This document shows, in pieces, positions 1 through 12,317 of a stretch of 64,000 bases of DNA. The notes under the pieces are model-generated. The model had not been told where the DNA came from. It made no database searches and saw nothing but the letters and a program-made list of their open reading frames with translations. The DNA lies in the NCBI RefSeq assembly GCF_018967865.2, contig NZ_JAHLZY020000001.1, forward strand, positions 1,488,001 to 1,552,000, given 5' to 3'. Both the position numbers and the translations under genes were made by a program. The first letter of the stretch is position 1; every line of letters begins with the position of its first letter. Source of the stretch: Hymenobacter siberiensis. GTDB lineage: Bacteria; Bacteroidota; Bacteroidia; Cytophagales; Hymenobacteraceae.

Positions 1-312
1 GTCATCAACACGGGCACCACCATCATCACGTTTCTGATGGTGTTTCTCATTCAGCGGGCGCAGAACAAGGATTCGCTGGTGCTGCACCTTAAGCTGAACG
101 AGCTGATTGCGGCTACGCAGGGGGCCAGCAACCGCCTTATCAACGCGCAGGATTTTTCGGAGGAAGAAATCAAGCTTTTCCACAACTTCTACTGCGCCCT
201 TGCCGAGTTGGCCAAAAAGGACAGCGACCTCGGCAAAACCCATTCGGTAGAAGAGGCCGAAGACAACGAAAATGATAAGCTGGAGGCGCGGGTCGAAGAA
301 AATGTCAACTAG
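1..312 (+). CDS. Low-affinity iron permease family protein, C-terminal part
   Basis: The reading frame is open from base 1, so the gene begins before the window. The visible 103 residues begin [18 protein letters not shown], the last membrane segment of this small family, followed by a soluble tail with [14 protein letters not shown] and the [12 protein letters not shown] stretch typical of its members. The family is named for fungal low-affinity iron permeases; in bacteria the transport role is mostly inferred. The Dps and VIT/CCC1 genes that follow support a link to iron. It ends just before a strong terminator shared with the convergent dps gene. Confidence 0.85.
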   Translation, partial: VINTGTTIITFLMVFLIQRAQNKDSLVLHLKLNELIAATQGASNRLINAQDFSEEEIKLFHNFYCALAELAKKDSDLGKTHSVEEAEDNENDKLEARVEENVN

Positions 313-333
313 CCATCAACTCTCACTCAGATT

Positions 334-386
334 GCAGGACAAAAAAGGGCTGCCGCAGATTCTGCGGCAGCCCTTTTTTGTCCTGC
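334..386. terminator. Bidirectional terminator between iron permease and dps
   Basis: A perfect 53-base inverted repeat centred on base 360. The GC-rich stem (347-359 with 361-373) is flanked by A6 and T6, so it can work in both directions for the convergent genes. Confidence 0.85.
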
Positions 387-397
387 AGCCGGGAAGG

Positions 398-1096
398 TTA
401 CTCGGCTCGGGTGAGCGGCGACTCTACTACGTGCTCCGACACGAACCACACTTGCAGCTCGTTGGTACGCATGAGGTCGCTTACGATGAGGTCGTTGGTG
501 CCGTCGTCGCCGGACTCATCGGCCCGCTTGGCGTATTCGTGGCAGTTTTTGAGGATGGACTGGTGGGCACTCAACAGGCGCGAAACCTGAATGGGCGCCT
601 CCTCACGGTCGCGCGGGATGCGGGGCAGGCTGGTGAGCTCGGCCACGTCGTGGGCCATGGCCACGGCCACACCGCCCAGAATCTGGATGCGCTCGGCAAT
701 GGTGTCGACTAGACCGGCCTGCTCTTCGTAGTGCTTATCGTAGAGCAGGTGCAGCTGGTAGAACGTGGGGCCCACTACCTGCCAATGGTGCTTTTTGTAC
801 ATATCGCGCAGCGTGATGGTATCGGCCAGCAGCTGGTTGAGCATGGTTACACTATCGTAGCGCGTGGCCTCTTCGAGGCCGATGGGCAGGCGCTGGCTCA
901 CGGTGCCGAAGCGCTGGGTGGGCGCAGGGGCATGGTTTTGCTGGTTGAGAATGGGCTGAATATCGACAGCGGCGTTGGAGCCGGCCCCTTTGCCGGCGTT
1001 ACCGGCGTTTTTGGCGGGGGCTTTTTTGGCAGCCGGGGCGGCAGCTTTTTGGGGTGCGGCGGTTTTGGGCGCAGCGGTTTTGGCAGGAGCAGCCAT
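398..1096 (-). CDS. dps: Dps-family DNA-binding ferritin
   Basis: A 232-residue protein, longer than the usual 160-170 because of an N-terminal tail of about 60 residues rich in Ala, Lys and Pro (MAAPAKTAAPKTAAPQKAAA). The ferritin-like domain covers roughly residues 80-228. It carries the Dps ferroxidase signature: His103/His104-Trp105, His116, Asp120, Glu124, then DTIAER at 131-136. Dps dodecamers oxidise Fe(II) with peroxide, store the iron and bind DNA during starvation or oxidative stress. The basic tail resembles the Lys/Ala/Pro tails that give some Dps proteins DNA affinity; that role is inferred here. The gene lies between iron permease and VIT genes. Confidence 0.93.
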   Translation of the reverse strand: MAAPAKTAAPKTAAPQKAAAPAAKKAPAKNAGNAGKGAGSNAAVDIQPILNQQNHAPAPTQRFGTVSQRLPIGLEEATRYDSVTMLNQLLADTITLRDMYKKHHWQVVGPTFYQLHLLYDKHYEEQAGLVDTIAERIQILGGVAVAMAHDVAELTSLPRIPRDREEAPIQVSRLLSAHQSILKNCHEYAKRADESGDDGTNDLIVSDLMRTNELQVWFVSEHVVESPLTRAE

Positions 1097-1214
1097 AATG
1101 ATAAAAACGAGTGAGGTGAGGGCAGCAACCGAAACATTTCGGCAGCGAAAATTCTATGTTCTTCGTACGTAAAGCACCCGGCCGGGTTCAGGCCACATTC
1201 TTAAATTTTCCTTT

Positions 1215-1943
1215 ATGACCGAACCAATAAAGACGACGACCCAGCTGCCCCACGACGTGCATCCCGAGCACCACCTTACCAGCTCGGCCATGTTGCAGGA
1301 CGTGGTCATTGGGTTGTCCGACGGCCTGACGGTGCCCTTTGCGCTGGCCGCAGGGCTGAGTGGGGCCGTGTCGTCCTCCAGCCTGGTTATCACGGCGGGG
1401 CTGGCCGAAATAGTGGCGGGTAGCATTGCCATGGGCTTGGGTGGCTACCTAGCCGGCCGCACCGAAGTAGAGCACTACGCCTCGGAGCTGGGCCGCGAGC
1501 ACCGCGAGGTGCAGGAAGTGCCGGACAAGGAGCGCGTCGAAGTAGACGAGCTGCTGGCCGATATGGGCCTTTCGGCCGAAACCCGCCGCCAGGCTGTGGC
1601 CGAGCTCACCGCCGACCCCGAGCAGTGGGTGAAGTTCATGATGAAGTACGAGCTGGGCCTGGAGGAGCCCGACCCCCGGCAGGCTCCCAAAAGTGCCGTC
1701 ACCATCAGCCTGGCCTACGCGGTGGGCGGGCTGATTCCGCTTAGCGCCTACTTCATGACCGACACGCCCCAGCAGGGGCTGGCGTGGTCGGCGGCCATCA
1801 CGCTGGTGTGCCTGTTCGTATTTGGCTATTTCAAGAGCCGCATGACCGGGCAGCCGCCCGTGGCCGGAGCCGTGAAAATGGCTGTGGTGGGTGCGCTGGC
1901 GGCAGCGGCGGCCTTTGGCATTGCGCGGGCCGTGGGCGGCTAG
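1215..1943 (+). CDS. VIT1/CCC1 family Fe/Mn transporter
   Basis: The 242-residue protein contains the family hallmark DVVIGLSDGLTVPFALAAGL near residues 28-48, a second membrane pair with AEIVAGSIAMGLGGYLAGRTE, a soluble charged linker (about 95-160, the metal-binding insert), and three C-terminal membrane segments. VIT1/CCC1 proteins export Fe2+ or Mn2+ from the cytosol by proton exchange. It is divergent from dps with a 118-bp gap, so the two may share a stress-responsive control region. No operator could be recognised. Confidence 0.92.
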   Translation: MTEPIKTTTQLPHDVHPEHHLTSSAMLQDVVIGLSDGLTVPFALAAGLSGAVSSSSLVITAGLAEIVAGSIAMGLGGYLAGRTEVEHYASELGREHREVQEVPDKERVEVDELLADMGLSAETRRQAVAELTADPEQWVKFMMKYELGLEEPDPRQAPKSAVTISLAYAVGGLIPLSAYFMTDTPQQGLAWSAAITLVCLFVFGYFKSRMTGQPPVAGAVKMAVVGALAAAAAFGIARAVGG

Positions 1944-2004
1944 CCCGCCGCCCACGGCTTTCGCGTAGGTATTCCTTTCAATCCTTATTTTCAGCAAGCG
2001 GCTC

Positions 2005-2835
2005 ATGAAAGTTAACTATCCCGAAACGCCTGCCGTGCAGGTCAGGCATAAGTCCTTCAAACTGGCCGATGTTGACCCGGATTCCGAGAAGCCGTTCAAG
2101 CATCGCCTCACCAACCAGGAGGAGGCCCACCCGTTTATGGATGCCCTGCGCCACCGGCTCTGCGAGCTGCAGGAGCTGCTGTATGCCGAGCACCGGCACA
2201 GCATTCTGCTGGTGTTTCAGGCGATGGATACGGGCGGCAAGGATGGCCTTATCGAGAACCTGCTCACGGGCGTGAACCCGGCCGGGGTGCAGGTGGCCAA
2301 CTTCAAAGCGCCCTCCACCGATGAGCTTAACCACGATTTCCTTTGGCGCATTCATGCCCAAACGCCCAAGCGGGGCCGCATTGGGGTGTTCAACCGCTCA
2401 CATTACGAGGACGTGCTCATCACCCGCGTCCATGGCCTGATTGACGACAAAACGGCCAGGCAGCGCTTCGAGGATATCAATAATTTTGAGCAATTGCTGA
2501 CCCGCAACGGCACGCGCGTCCTCAAATTCTTCCTGCATATCTCCAAAGACGAGCAGGCCGAGCGCCTGCAGGCCCGCCTCGACGACCCCACCAAAAACTG
2601 GAAATTCGACCCCAACGACCTCAAAGATCGTGCCCTCTGGGACGACTACCAGCGCGTGTACGAAGACGCCCTGCGCCACTGCTCTACCGATGATGCCCCG
2701 TGGTTTGTGGTGCCCGCCAACCACAAGTGGGTGCGGGACCTGGCCATTGCCGAAATTGTGGTGGCCGTGCTGGAAGAAATGAATCCGAAGCCACCCAAGC
2801 CGAATTTCGATGTGGAAGCACAGGTGATTGTGTAA
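2005..2835 (+). CDS. ppk2: PPK2-family polyphosphate kinase
   Basis: A 276-residue PPK2 enzyme of the short single-domain type. Walker A-like FQAMDTGGKDG lies at about 71-81, the lid/catalytic segment is NPAGVQVANFKAPSTDELNH, and the Walker B-like IGVFNRSHYEDVL at about 127-138. PPK2 enzymes transfer phosphate between polyphosphate and nucleotides; the sequence style fits the group that phosphorylates AMP or ADP, but the substrate cannot be fixed by eye. The gene follows the VIT gene after 61 bases on the same strand, and co-transcription is possible. The ATG at 2005 gives the family's normal N-terminus. Confidence 0.9.
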   Translation: MKVNYPETPAVQVRHKSFKLADVDPDSEKPFKHRLTNQEEAHPFMDALRHRLCELQELLYAEHRHSILLVFQAMDTGGKDGLIENLLTGVNPAGVQVANFKAPSTDELNHDFLWRIHAQTPKRGRIGVFNRSHYEDVLITRVHGLIDDKTARQRFEDINNFEQLLTRNGTRVLKFFLHISKDEQAERLQARLDDPTKNWKFDPNDLKDRALWDDYQRVYEDALRHCSTDDAPWFVVPANHKWVRDLAIAEIVVAVLEEMNPKPPKPNFDVEAQVIV

Positions 2836-2868
2836 GTGCTGAATTTCAGTACTATCCCCAACTGGCCC

Positions 2869-2926
2869 AACTGGCACGAGTTACGCTGCGCTAAACTCGC
2901 GCCAGTTCCGGTAACTCGCGCCAGTT
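2869..2926. repeat. Short inverted and direct repeat cluster
   Basis: The 14-mer AACTGGCACGAGTT (2869-2882) is followed by its near-complement at 2894-2907. That second arm is repeated directly at 2913-2926, so alternative hairpins can form between the convergent PPK2 and ABC transporter genes. There is no T-run, so a terminator role is uncertain. Confidence 0.5.
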
Positions 2927-2933
2927 CCTTGCC

Positions 2934-4724
2934 TTACACGGCTACGGCGCTGGTTGCTTCTTCCTCCTTGCGCTCGCCGATTTGCTGGCGCCACATGGCG
3001 TAGTAGAGGCCCTTTTGGGCCAGCAGCTCGGCGTGGCCGCCCTGCTCGGCAATGTGGCCGCGCTCAAGTACAAAGATGCGGTCGGCGTGCAGGATGGTGC
3101 TGAGGCGGTGGGCAATGAGGATGGTCATGTGCTGGCGCGAGCCGGAGAGCTTGCGCACCGTTTTGCCGATTTCCTCTTCGGTGAGCGAATCGAGGGCCGA
3201 CGTGGCTTCGTCGAACACCATGAGGGTGGGCTTGCGCAGCAGGGCGCGGGCAATGCTGAGGCGCTGCTTTTCGCCGCCGCTTACTTTCACGCCGCCCTCG
3301 CCAATCACGGTATCGAGGCCGAGCGGGGCGCGGGCCAGTAGCGTATCGGCGGCCGCCTGATGCAGGGCCATCAGGCATTCCTCGTCGGTAGCGTGGGGAG
3401 CCACGAAGCGCAGATTCTCGCGGATGGTGCCGGCAAAAAGCTGGGTGTCCTGCGTCACGAAGCCGATTTGCTCGCGCAGCTCATCGAGGTCGATTTCATC
3501 GCCGGGGATGCCATTGTACAGAATCTGGCCGGCCAGGGGCGGGTAGAGGCCCACCAGCAGCTTCACGAGCGTGGTTTTGCCCGAGCCCGACGGGCCCACG
3601 AAGGCAATGGTTTCGCCGAGCTTCACGCCGAAGGAAATATTGGTCAGCGCCTTGCCCTTGGCCGTGAGGTGCTGGAAGCTGACGTGGTCGAAGGCCAGGT
3701 TGTCGATGTGGGCTACCGACTTGGGCTGTGCCGGCTTCACGTCCTTGGGCGTGTCGAGAATCGTCTGGAAATTACCCAGCGAAATTTCGGTTTCGCGGTA
3801 CACGCCAATGATGTTGCCCAGCTCCTGCAACGGCCCGAAGATGGAGAACGAGTAGATGAAGAACGAGAAAAACTGCCCCAGGCTGATGTGGCGCTGCACC
3901 AGCAGGTACAGCAGCAGCAGCACAATCACGTTGCGGAGCAGGTTTACGAAGGTGCCCTGCACGAAGCTCAGCGAGCGCAGGTAGCGCACCTTGCGCAGCT
4001 CCAGCTTCAGGATTTTATCGGTAGTGGCGTTCAGGCGCTCGGTTTCCTGCTGGGCCAGGCCCAGGCTCTTGATGAGCTCGATGTTGCGCAGGCTCTCGGT
4101 GGTAGAGCCGGCCAGGGCCGTGGTTTCGGCCACGATGGTCTTCTGAATAACTTTGATTTTCTTGCTTAGAAAAAAGCTCAGAATGCCCAGCAGCGGAATG
4201 GTGAGAAAGTAGCCTAGCGCAATGGGCCAGTACACCGTGATGGCGTACCACATCACGAAAATGATGCCCACCAGCGCCGTAAAAAGTACGTTCACGAAGC
4301 TCTGGATGAGCTTTTCTACGTCAATCCGCACTTTCTGGAGCTTGCCCAGGGTTTCGCCCGAGCGCTGGTCCTCAAACACTTGGTATGGCAGCTCCAGCGA
4401 GTGGCGCAGGCCGTCGGAATACATCTTGGCCCCCAGCCGCTGGGTGATGACGTTGACGTAATAATCCTGGAAGTTTTTGGCAATGCGCGACACCATGGCT
4501 GCGCCCAGCATGAGCCCGATATAGGGCAGCGCCTCGCGCAGGAATGGCCCAAATGGCACCAAGTGTATTGTACCCAAATCGCCACCCTTGGGGGAGAAGT
4601 GGTCAATGAGTTTGCGGAAGAAATACGGGTCGAGCAGCGAAAATACCTGGTTCACAGCGGCCAGCCCGAGGGCCAGCGCCAGCAGTGGCCAGTAGTTGCG
4701 CAGGTAGCTATAAAGGATTTTCAT
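2934..4724 (-). CDS. ABC exporter, fused permease and ATPase
   Basis: A 596-residue half-transporter of the MsbA/MDR type. The N-terminal half has about six membrane helices (ABC_membrane, residues about 10-310), and the C-terminal half is a nucleotide-binding domain. It carries Walker A GPSGSGKTT, Q-loop FVTQDTQLF, signature VSGGEKQR, Walker B LMVFDEATSALD and H-loop AHRLST. The substrate is unknown: lipid, peptide or drug export are all possible. ATG at 4724 (MKILYSYLRNYW) was preferred to an upstream TTG at 4736 because it starts right before the first helix. It is transcribed alone, convergent with PPK2. Confidence 0.93.
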   Translation of the reverse strand: MKILYSYLRNYWPLLALALGLAAVNQVFSLLDPYFFRKLIDHFSPKGGDLGTIHLVPFGPFLREALPYIGLMLGAAMVSRIAKNFQDYYVNVITQRLGAKMYSDGLRHSLELPYQVFEDQRSGETLGKLQKVRIDVEKLIQSFVNVLFTALVGIIFVMWYAITVYWPIALGYFLTIPLLGILSFFLSKKIKVIQKTIVAETTALAGSTTESLRNIELIKSLGLAQQETERLNATTDKILKLELRKVRYLRSLSFVQGTFVNLLRNVIVLLLLYLLVQRHISLGQFFSFFIYSFSIFGPLQELGNIIGVYRETEISLGNFQTILDTPKDVKPAQPKSVAHIDNLAFDHVSFQHLTAKGKALTNISFGVKLGETIAFVGPSGSGKTTLVKLLVGLYPPLAGQILYNGIPGDEIDLDELREQIGFVTQDTQLFAGTIRENLRFVAPHATDEECLMALHQAAADTLLARAPLGLDTVIGEGGVKVSGGEKQRLSIARALLRKPTLMVFDEATSALDSLTEEEIGKTVRKLSGSRQHMTILIAHRLSTILHADRIFVLERGHIAEQGGHAELLAQKGLYYAMWRQQIGERKEEEATSAVAV

Positions 4725-4900
4725 GAGAACACACAAGTGGCCCGGTCAGTGGCCCGGTTGGGCCGGCCGGAAGACAAGCAACCCGGCCGGCGCGGCAATG
4801 GTTTGGGATAACGCTCGGCCTGGGGGGCGGTTTGGTGGCTATGCAAAGAAAGGCTTGTTACTCCGGGTTGAGTGGGCCGCCGGCCTTTTCGGCACAGCGC

Positions 4901-5275
4901 TTAGGCTGCTGCCCGGGCTGCGGTGCGGCTGCGCAGCACCAGCACTACCACCAGCAGCACCAGCGTCACAATAGCGGGTATGCCATTGGCCAGCCCGCCG
5001 GGTATTTTGGTGGCGTGCATGAACACGGCCCCCAGCATGATGACGATGAGGCCCAGGGCCGCCGGGCGCACCGTGCGCGGCACCAGCAGCCCAATGCCGC
5101 CCAGCACCTCGGCCACACCAATGAAGCCGCCAAACCAGCCCGGCAACCCCAGGTTGCCAAACATGGCCATGGTTCCATCGAGGCCCATGAGTTTCTGGCT
5201 GCCGGCATAAATAAAGGAGGCGGCCAGCAGCGCCTGTAAAATCCAGGCAATGACGTTGCGAACAGATGGACTCAT
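4901..5275 (-). CDS. DoxX family membrane protein
   Basis: A 124-residue protein with four predicted membrane helices. It contains the DoxX pattern AASFIYAGSQKLMGLDG near the N-terminus, GVAEVLGGIGLLVPR in the middle and HATKIPGG before the last helix. DoxX-like proteins are small inner-membrane proteins, some linked to quinone or thiosulfate oxidation, others to disulfide stress; a specific job cannot be assigned. It stands alone, 176 bases from the ABC exporter start on the same strand. Confidence 0.88.
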   Translation of the reverse strand: MSPSVRNVIAWILQALLAASFIYAGSQKLMGLDGTMAMFGNLGLPGWFGGFIGVAEVLGGIGLLVPRTVRPAALGLIVIMLGAVFMHATKIPGGLANGIPAIVTLVLLVVVLVLRSRTAARAAA

Positions 5276-5669
5276 GAGTGAGGAAGGGAAAGGTGAAAAA
5301 AGGTGGTAAAGCGCGATGTGGTGGCCAGCTTGCCAGCTCCACTTTGTTTATGGTACGCTGATTTATTGCGATTTATATTTTGCCGGATGGTGTAGCAATG
5401 CATGTCTGCAGCTGCACCGTGTATCTGGTAAAGTTCAGCTACACGGCGCAAAGATGCGTCGCTACACCGATGATGGGCCCATCCAAACGGGAGGGACAGC
5501 AGGATGACGGCTGAACTGCCATCGTGTTTTAACAAAAAGAGAATTTCCGGAATTTTTGCGGCCGAATATTGTTTTAAAGCTAAATATATAATTAAATTTA
5601 TTTTGTTACAATAAAGAGTGCCCCGAACCGTTCCCGTCCCCGGCTCGGGTCCGGTCAATTGAGACACTA
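5276..5669. other. Intergenic region without a supported gene
   Basis: 394 bases between the doxX start and the IS630-type element. It has an AT-rich tract at about 5520-5615, which may hold promoters, and small imperfect hairpins around 5395-5480. An open frame here on the minus strand has no family resemblance and runs into the insertion element, so it is not called. Confidence 0.5.
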
Positions 5670-6678
5670 CAGCGGTTTCCAAATCACTGTACATGATATC
5701 CGCAATGGTCAAACCAGTTCTTGGCATCCTGTTCGGTTATCCAGTCGGCGGCGGTCCGGATGGCTTCCTCCAGCAAGTCGCGGGTGCGGGCTTTCGCGGT
5801 GCGCAACCAGGTCTTGAGTTTGCTAAAAGCGAGTTCAATGGGATTGAAATCCGGCGAATAGGGCGGCAGGTAGCGCAGCCGAGCCCCGTACTTTTTCACG
5901 ATTTCGTCCAAGCCTTCCACCTTGTGTACCGACAGATTATCGAGCACTACTACGTCGCCCGGCCGCAGGTTGGGGCCGAGCACCTGGTCGAGGTAGGCGG
6001 CAAACACGTCGCCATTAACGGCCCCGTTAACGCTCAACAAGGCTCCGAGCCCGTCCGGGGTCAGGGCGGCGATGAGCGTCACGTTCGGGCCGCCGTGCAA
6101 CGGCACGGCCTGGTCCAGGCGCTGGCCGGCCGGGGCCCGGCCGTAACGGCGGCAGTAGGTGAGGTTGGTGCTCGTCTCGTCCACGAACACGAAACGGCGC
6201 ACATCTTCTTCCTGAATGGCTTCCAAAAATAAGCGGCGCATGGCTACGACGCGTTCGGTGTCACGCTCGGCGGCGTGGACGCTTTTTTTTTGCGCCCCCA
6301 TCCCAGGCGCTCCACCGCCCGCCACGTACTCGTGCGGCTCAGGGCCGGACCGTCGGCGGCGAGCAGGGCCGTGGCCAGTTCGGCCAGGGTCGCGTCGGGC
6401 TGCGCCACCAGACAGGCCCGCAATAGGTCCTGGCCAGCCGGGTCCAGGCGCGGCAGTGGGCCGCCGTTCGCGGGCAGGGCCGCCAGCGAACCGCTCGTGC
6501 GCTGCCGGCGCAAAAGCTTGTCCACGAAGGAGATGGAGACGCTAAATTGCGCCGCCACCTGATAAATCCGGGCCTGCGGTGCGGCACATGCCGCCGCTAC
6601 CCGTTCCCGCAAATCAATCGAATATGCTTTCATAACGCAAGGTGCATCAGATTCTGTACACTAAATTGGAAACCGCTC
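5670..6678 (-). mobile_element. IS630-family insertion sequence
   Basis: A 1009-bp element. The ends are inverted repeats that both read AGCGGTTTCCAA inward (5671-5682 and the complement of 6666-6677). A TA dinucleotide directly outside each end (5668-5669 and 6679-6680) is the target duplication expected for IS630/Tc1-type elements. It contains a two-frame transposase gene. The ends and both frames look intact, so the copy may be active. Confidence 0.9.
5684..6633 (-). CDS. IS630-family transposase, joined by -1 frameshift
   Basis: Two overlapping frames encode one transposase. The first (6633 to 6244) starts MKAYSIDLRERVAAACA and gives the helix-turn-helix N-terminus. The second (entered near 6284, ending at 5684) gives the DDE catalytic domain with FVFVDETSTN, VVVLDNLSVHK and LPPYSPDFNPIELAFSKLK. 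They meet at a run of nine A on the coding strand (6283-6291), where a -1 shift converts ...GWGRKKK into ...KKSVHAAERDTE, the expected family sequence. The layout matches programmed frameshifting known in IS630 elements. The stop codon lies inside the terminal inverted repeat. Confidence 0.88.
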
Positions 6679-6883
6679 TAAGCAGCATAATCGGCGATAC
6701 GATGAAAAATTTAATGGTAAAAGTTTAATTTAAGTACTTTTCATCATCATAATCCGTAGTTATCCATAAGGAATAGAATTATAACATTGGCGAAATTTGT
6801 ATCAACATTGTGCGGATAACTACTGTATAGTGTTAGTTTAACTTGCTTATTTCTATTCGATTAATGGCTAAATTTTGTTTGCT

Positions 6884-7246
6884 ATGCACGTTATCTATCA
6901 TGAATTACTGCCGGAGAGCTACCTGCTCATTTTAGCCCCTGGCCGGCCCGGCCAGCCGGAATCGGTGCTGGCGCGCTGGCTGCGGCGGGCACGGCGCAGC
7001 GGCAAGACTTCGGTGTGGGTCGATTGCGGCATGCTGGATTCGCTGTCGACCGAAGCGGCGCGGCTGCTGTGGGACACGCATTTCCAGCTGCAGGAGCAGC
7101 ACGCGCAGCTGGTGCTGGTGCACGTGCCCGAACGCGTGAAACGCGAGCTGCTGGAGCAGGAGCTTGGCCCCGCGTCCTGCATTGTGCCCACCCTGCTCGA
7201 CGCGGCCCGGCAGGCCCACTGGCACGACTGGAGCATGGAGGCCTAA
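6884..7246 (+). CDS. STAS-like domain protein
   Basis: A 120-residue single-domain protein. The pattern SVWVDCGMLDSLSTEAARLLW near residues 42-62 resembles the STAS core (hydrophobic strand, Asp, then a Ser/Thr-rich turn and helix) of anti-sigma-factor antagonists. STAS proteins act in phospho-switches or as sensory accessory domains. The classic phosphorylated serine is not clearly placed, although LDSLST offers candidates. An upstream TTG at 6875 is possible; the ATG at 6884 (MHVIYHELLPES) is preferred. It opens the sensory gene group, with an AT-rich upstream region of 205 bases that follows the IS630 element. Confidence 0.65.
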   Translation: MHVIYHELLPESYLLILAPGRPGQPESVLARWLRRARRSGKTSVWVDCGMLDSLSTEAARLLWDTHFQLQEQHAQLVLVHVPERVKRELLEQELGPASCIVPTLLDAARQAHWHDWSMEA

Positions 7247-7338
7247 GCAATTATTCAAATTGGTAGTTGAGCAGACAGCCGGTAAAAGCCGGCCGCCCGC
7301 TTGTTTTGCTTAGCCCGCCGGCGGCCGCCTACGGGCCA

Positions 7339-8352
7339 CTAGTCTTCGGGCGTGGCAATGGTGGTGGGGCCGTCATTGAGCAGGAATTCGCGCAGGCGGT
7401 TGATGTGCTTTTTGATTTCGTCCAGCCGCTCTTCCTGCTGCGCGGAGTAGGACCCGGTGCCGCGAGCCGCCATGCCGGTGAGCAGGTTTTTGCGTTCTTC
7501 CATCATGCGCAGGGCCACCCACAGGGTTTCTTCGAGGTGCTGCTGCGAATTGTGTAGCAGGCTGCCGGCGGTGAAAGCGTGACCGGTGTGGCAGCGGTAG
7601 CGCAGCACCTTGCCCTGGTTCACTTGCCAGAGGCTGCCGCCGCAGTCGGGGCAGGTGAGGGGCACTTGGTGCCCGATTTCAGCCACGGCGGTAATGTCGC
7701 CCACTACTCTTTCGGCAATGGTGGCCTCCTGTTTAAGGTCCTCGGGAATATCGGGCTGGCGCGGGGGAGCGGGGCTGTGGGTTATTTCTTCGAGCAGGGC
7801 CGCCATCTGGCCCAGGGGCACCACGTAGTCCACGTCCACATTGTGCAAAGCCGATTCGGGCATGCTGGGAAATTCGGCCTCGCTGGGGTCTTGCACAATG
7901 GCAATGCCGCCGCAGCGCTTAATGAATTCCAGGCCGGCCGTGCCGTCGTGCAGCATGCCGGTGAGCACGATGCCCACCGTGCGCGCCCCGTAGGCCACGG
8001 CTGCCGAGCGGAACAGGGCGTCGGCGGCGGGGCGGTAGTGGTTTTCACGCGGGCCTTTGGTCACCAGCAGGTGGGGCACGCTGCCGTCCTTGGCCAGTAG
8101 GTGGCGGTCGGGCGGGGCCAGGTAAATGGTGCCGGCGGCCAGGGTTTCGCCATCCGTGGGCAGGCGGCAGGGCAGGGTGGTGTGGCGGGCCAGGCGTTCG
8201 ACGAGGTGCTGGCCGTTGGAATCGGGGGCAAAATGCTGCACCACCAGGATGGCGGCGGGCAGCGCGGCGGGCAGATGGGCCACAAATTGGACCAGTGCCG
8301 GCATGCCGCCGGCCGAAGTGCCAACTACAATAAGGTAAGCAGGCGCTGACAT
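7339..8352 (-). CDS. cheB: Stand-alone CheB-type protein-glutamate methylesterase
   Basis: A 337-residue protein with the CheB catalytic domain directly at the N-terminus and no receiver domain. The triad residues are Ser13 (GTSAGG), His40 (VVQHF) and Asp136 (TGMLHDG). The C-terminal part holds a zinc-ribbon-like motif (CPDCGG...RYRCHTGHA) followed by a helical region. CheB removes methyl groups from chemoreceptor glutamates; without a receiver the usual control is absent. ATG at 8352 is preferred because it starts right before the first strand; an in-frame ATG at 8379 also exists. It is divergent from the CheB/CheR fusion with a gap of 196 bases. Confidence 0.92.
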   Translation of the reverse strand: MSAPAYLIVVGTSAGGMPALVQFVAHLPAALPAAILVVQHFAPDSNGQHLVERLARHTTLPCRLPTDGETLAAGTIYLAPPDRHLLAKDGSVPHLLVTKGPRENHYRPAADALFRSAAVAYGARTVGIVLTGMLHDGTAGLEFIKRCGGIAIVQDPSEAEFPSMPESALHNVDVDYVVPLGQMAALLEEITHSPAPPRQPDIPEDLKQEATIAERVVGDITAVAEIGHQVPLTCPDCGGSLWQVNQGKVLRYRCHTGHAFTAGSLLHNSQQHLEETLWVALRMMEERKNLLTGMAARGTGSYSAQQEERLDEIKKHINRLREFLLNDGPTTIATPED

Positions 8353-8548
8353 AAAGGAAAGAAGTGTGAGAGGTGGCATTTTCTACGGGAAATATCCGGG
8401 GACGGCGAAGGGCTCGGGCTTTTTCCGGTAAATTTGTTTCTGGTCTACTCCCGGGGCGACTGCGTGCGCCAATGCAAACGGCCACCATCTGCCGCCTGGC
8501 GCGCCGCAGGCAGCATCTCCCTGCGGCCCCTTTCATACCCGTTGCCTC

Positions 8549-11581
<3,033 letters not shown>

Positions 11582-11590
11582 CCGTCGGCC

Positions 11591-12037
11591 TTACGTCTGC
11601 TGGGCCGTCTGGCCTGTGGCAATGAAGCCACGCAGCGCCGCCGCCAACTCGGGCCCGGTGCGGGCACGCGGCACACATCGGGCCTGGTTACCGTCGGCGG
11701 GTACATGGGCCAGCAGGTCGCGCACCTCGTTGGGCCGCACGAAGCGAAGCACCATGGCCCAGCTGGCAAAGCTGGGCTTCAGGCAGGGGCCTTCGGCCAG
11801 GATGTGGCAATCGCGGTGGCGCGGGTCCCGTACGATGTGGTTGTAGTAGAGGTGCCGCACGGCAGCTTCTGTGCCTTCGAGCAGCTGCAGGAACCGGCCG
11901 TCGGCGGTGTGGAGCAGCACGCCCGTAATGCCGTGGGTACCGTTGTAGGCCTGCGCCTGCCGATGCAGGGCCCGCAGCTCGGGTGCGTTGAAAGGCACCA
12001 TGGCTTGGCTCTGGTAGATGAGGTGATATGTCCTCAT
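11591..12037 (-). CDS. BLUF-domain blue-light sensor protein
   Basis: A 148-residue protein that is essentially one BLUF domain (residues 1-100) plus a short helical tail. The flavin-photocycle residues are present: Tyr8 (LIYQS), Asn32 (YNGTHGITGVLL), Gln51 (FLQLLEG) and Trp93/Met95 (FASWAM). BLUF domains bind FAD and switch hydrogen bonding on blue light, then act through partner proteins. The ATG at 12037 gives the canonical start MRTYHLIYQS; the open frame upstream of it has no BLUF character. It converges on the CheB/CheR fusion gene (9 bases apart) and diverges from the second BLUF gene. Confidence 0.93.
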   Translation of the reverse strand: MRTYHLIYQSQAMVPFNAPELRALHRQAQAYNGTHGITGVLLHTADGRFLQLLEGTEAAVRHLYYNHIVRDPRHRDCHILAEGPCLKPSFASWAMVLRFVRPNEVRDLLAHVPADGNQARCVPRARTGPELAAALRGFIATGQTAQQT

Positions 12038-12317
12038 AATTAAAAAAGTGCGTGGGGTACAGCGCGAAGTGGGTAATGTAGACTTCGAGAGTAGGCGCGG
12101 GGGGGGGAGGGGAGGGAACTTAAATATAAGAGAATCATAATAATTTTTGGCGTGTCTTTTATTCTTCGGTTGGGCGCCCCGCTGCGCTAGTGCCCCCAGG
12201 AAGCCCTGTGCCTGCCGGGCGTGCAATGCGGAGCGGTGCCACTGAGTAAAAATCCGTATTTATCCGGAGTACAATTGGGATAACCCACAAAGGGGAGGGC
12301 GGCGTATGACTAGCTGA

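Noticed and set aside
5272..5727. Open frame between doxX and the IS630 element
   Set aside because: It runs across the IS boundary and shows no similarity to any family I know.
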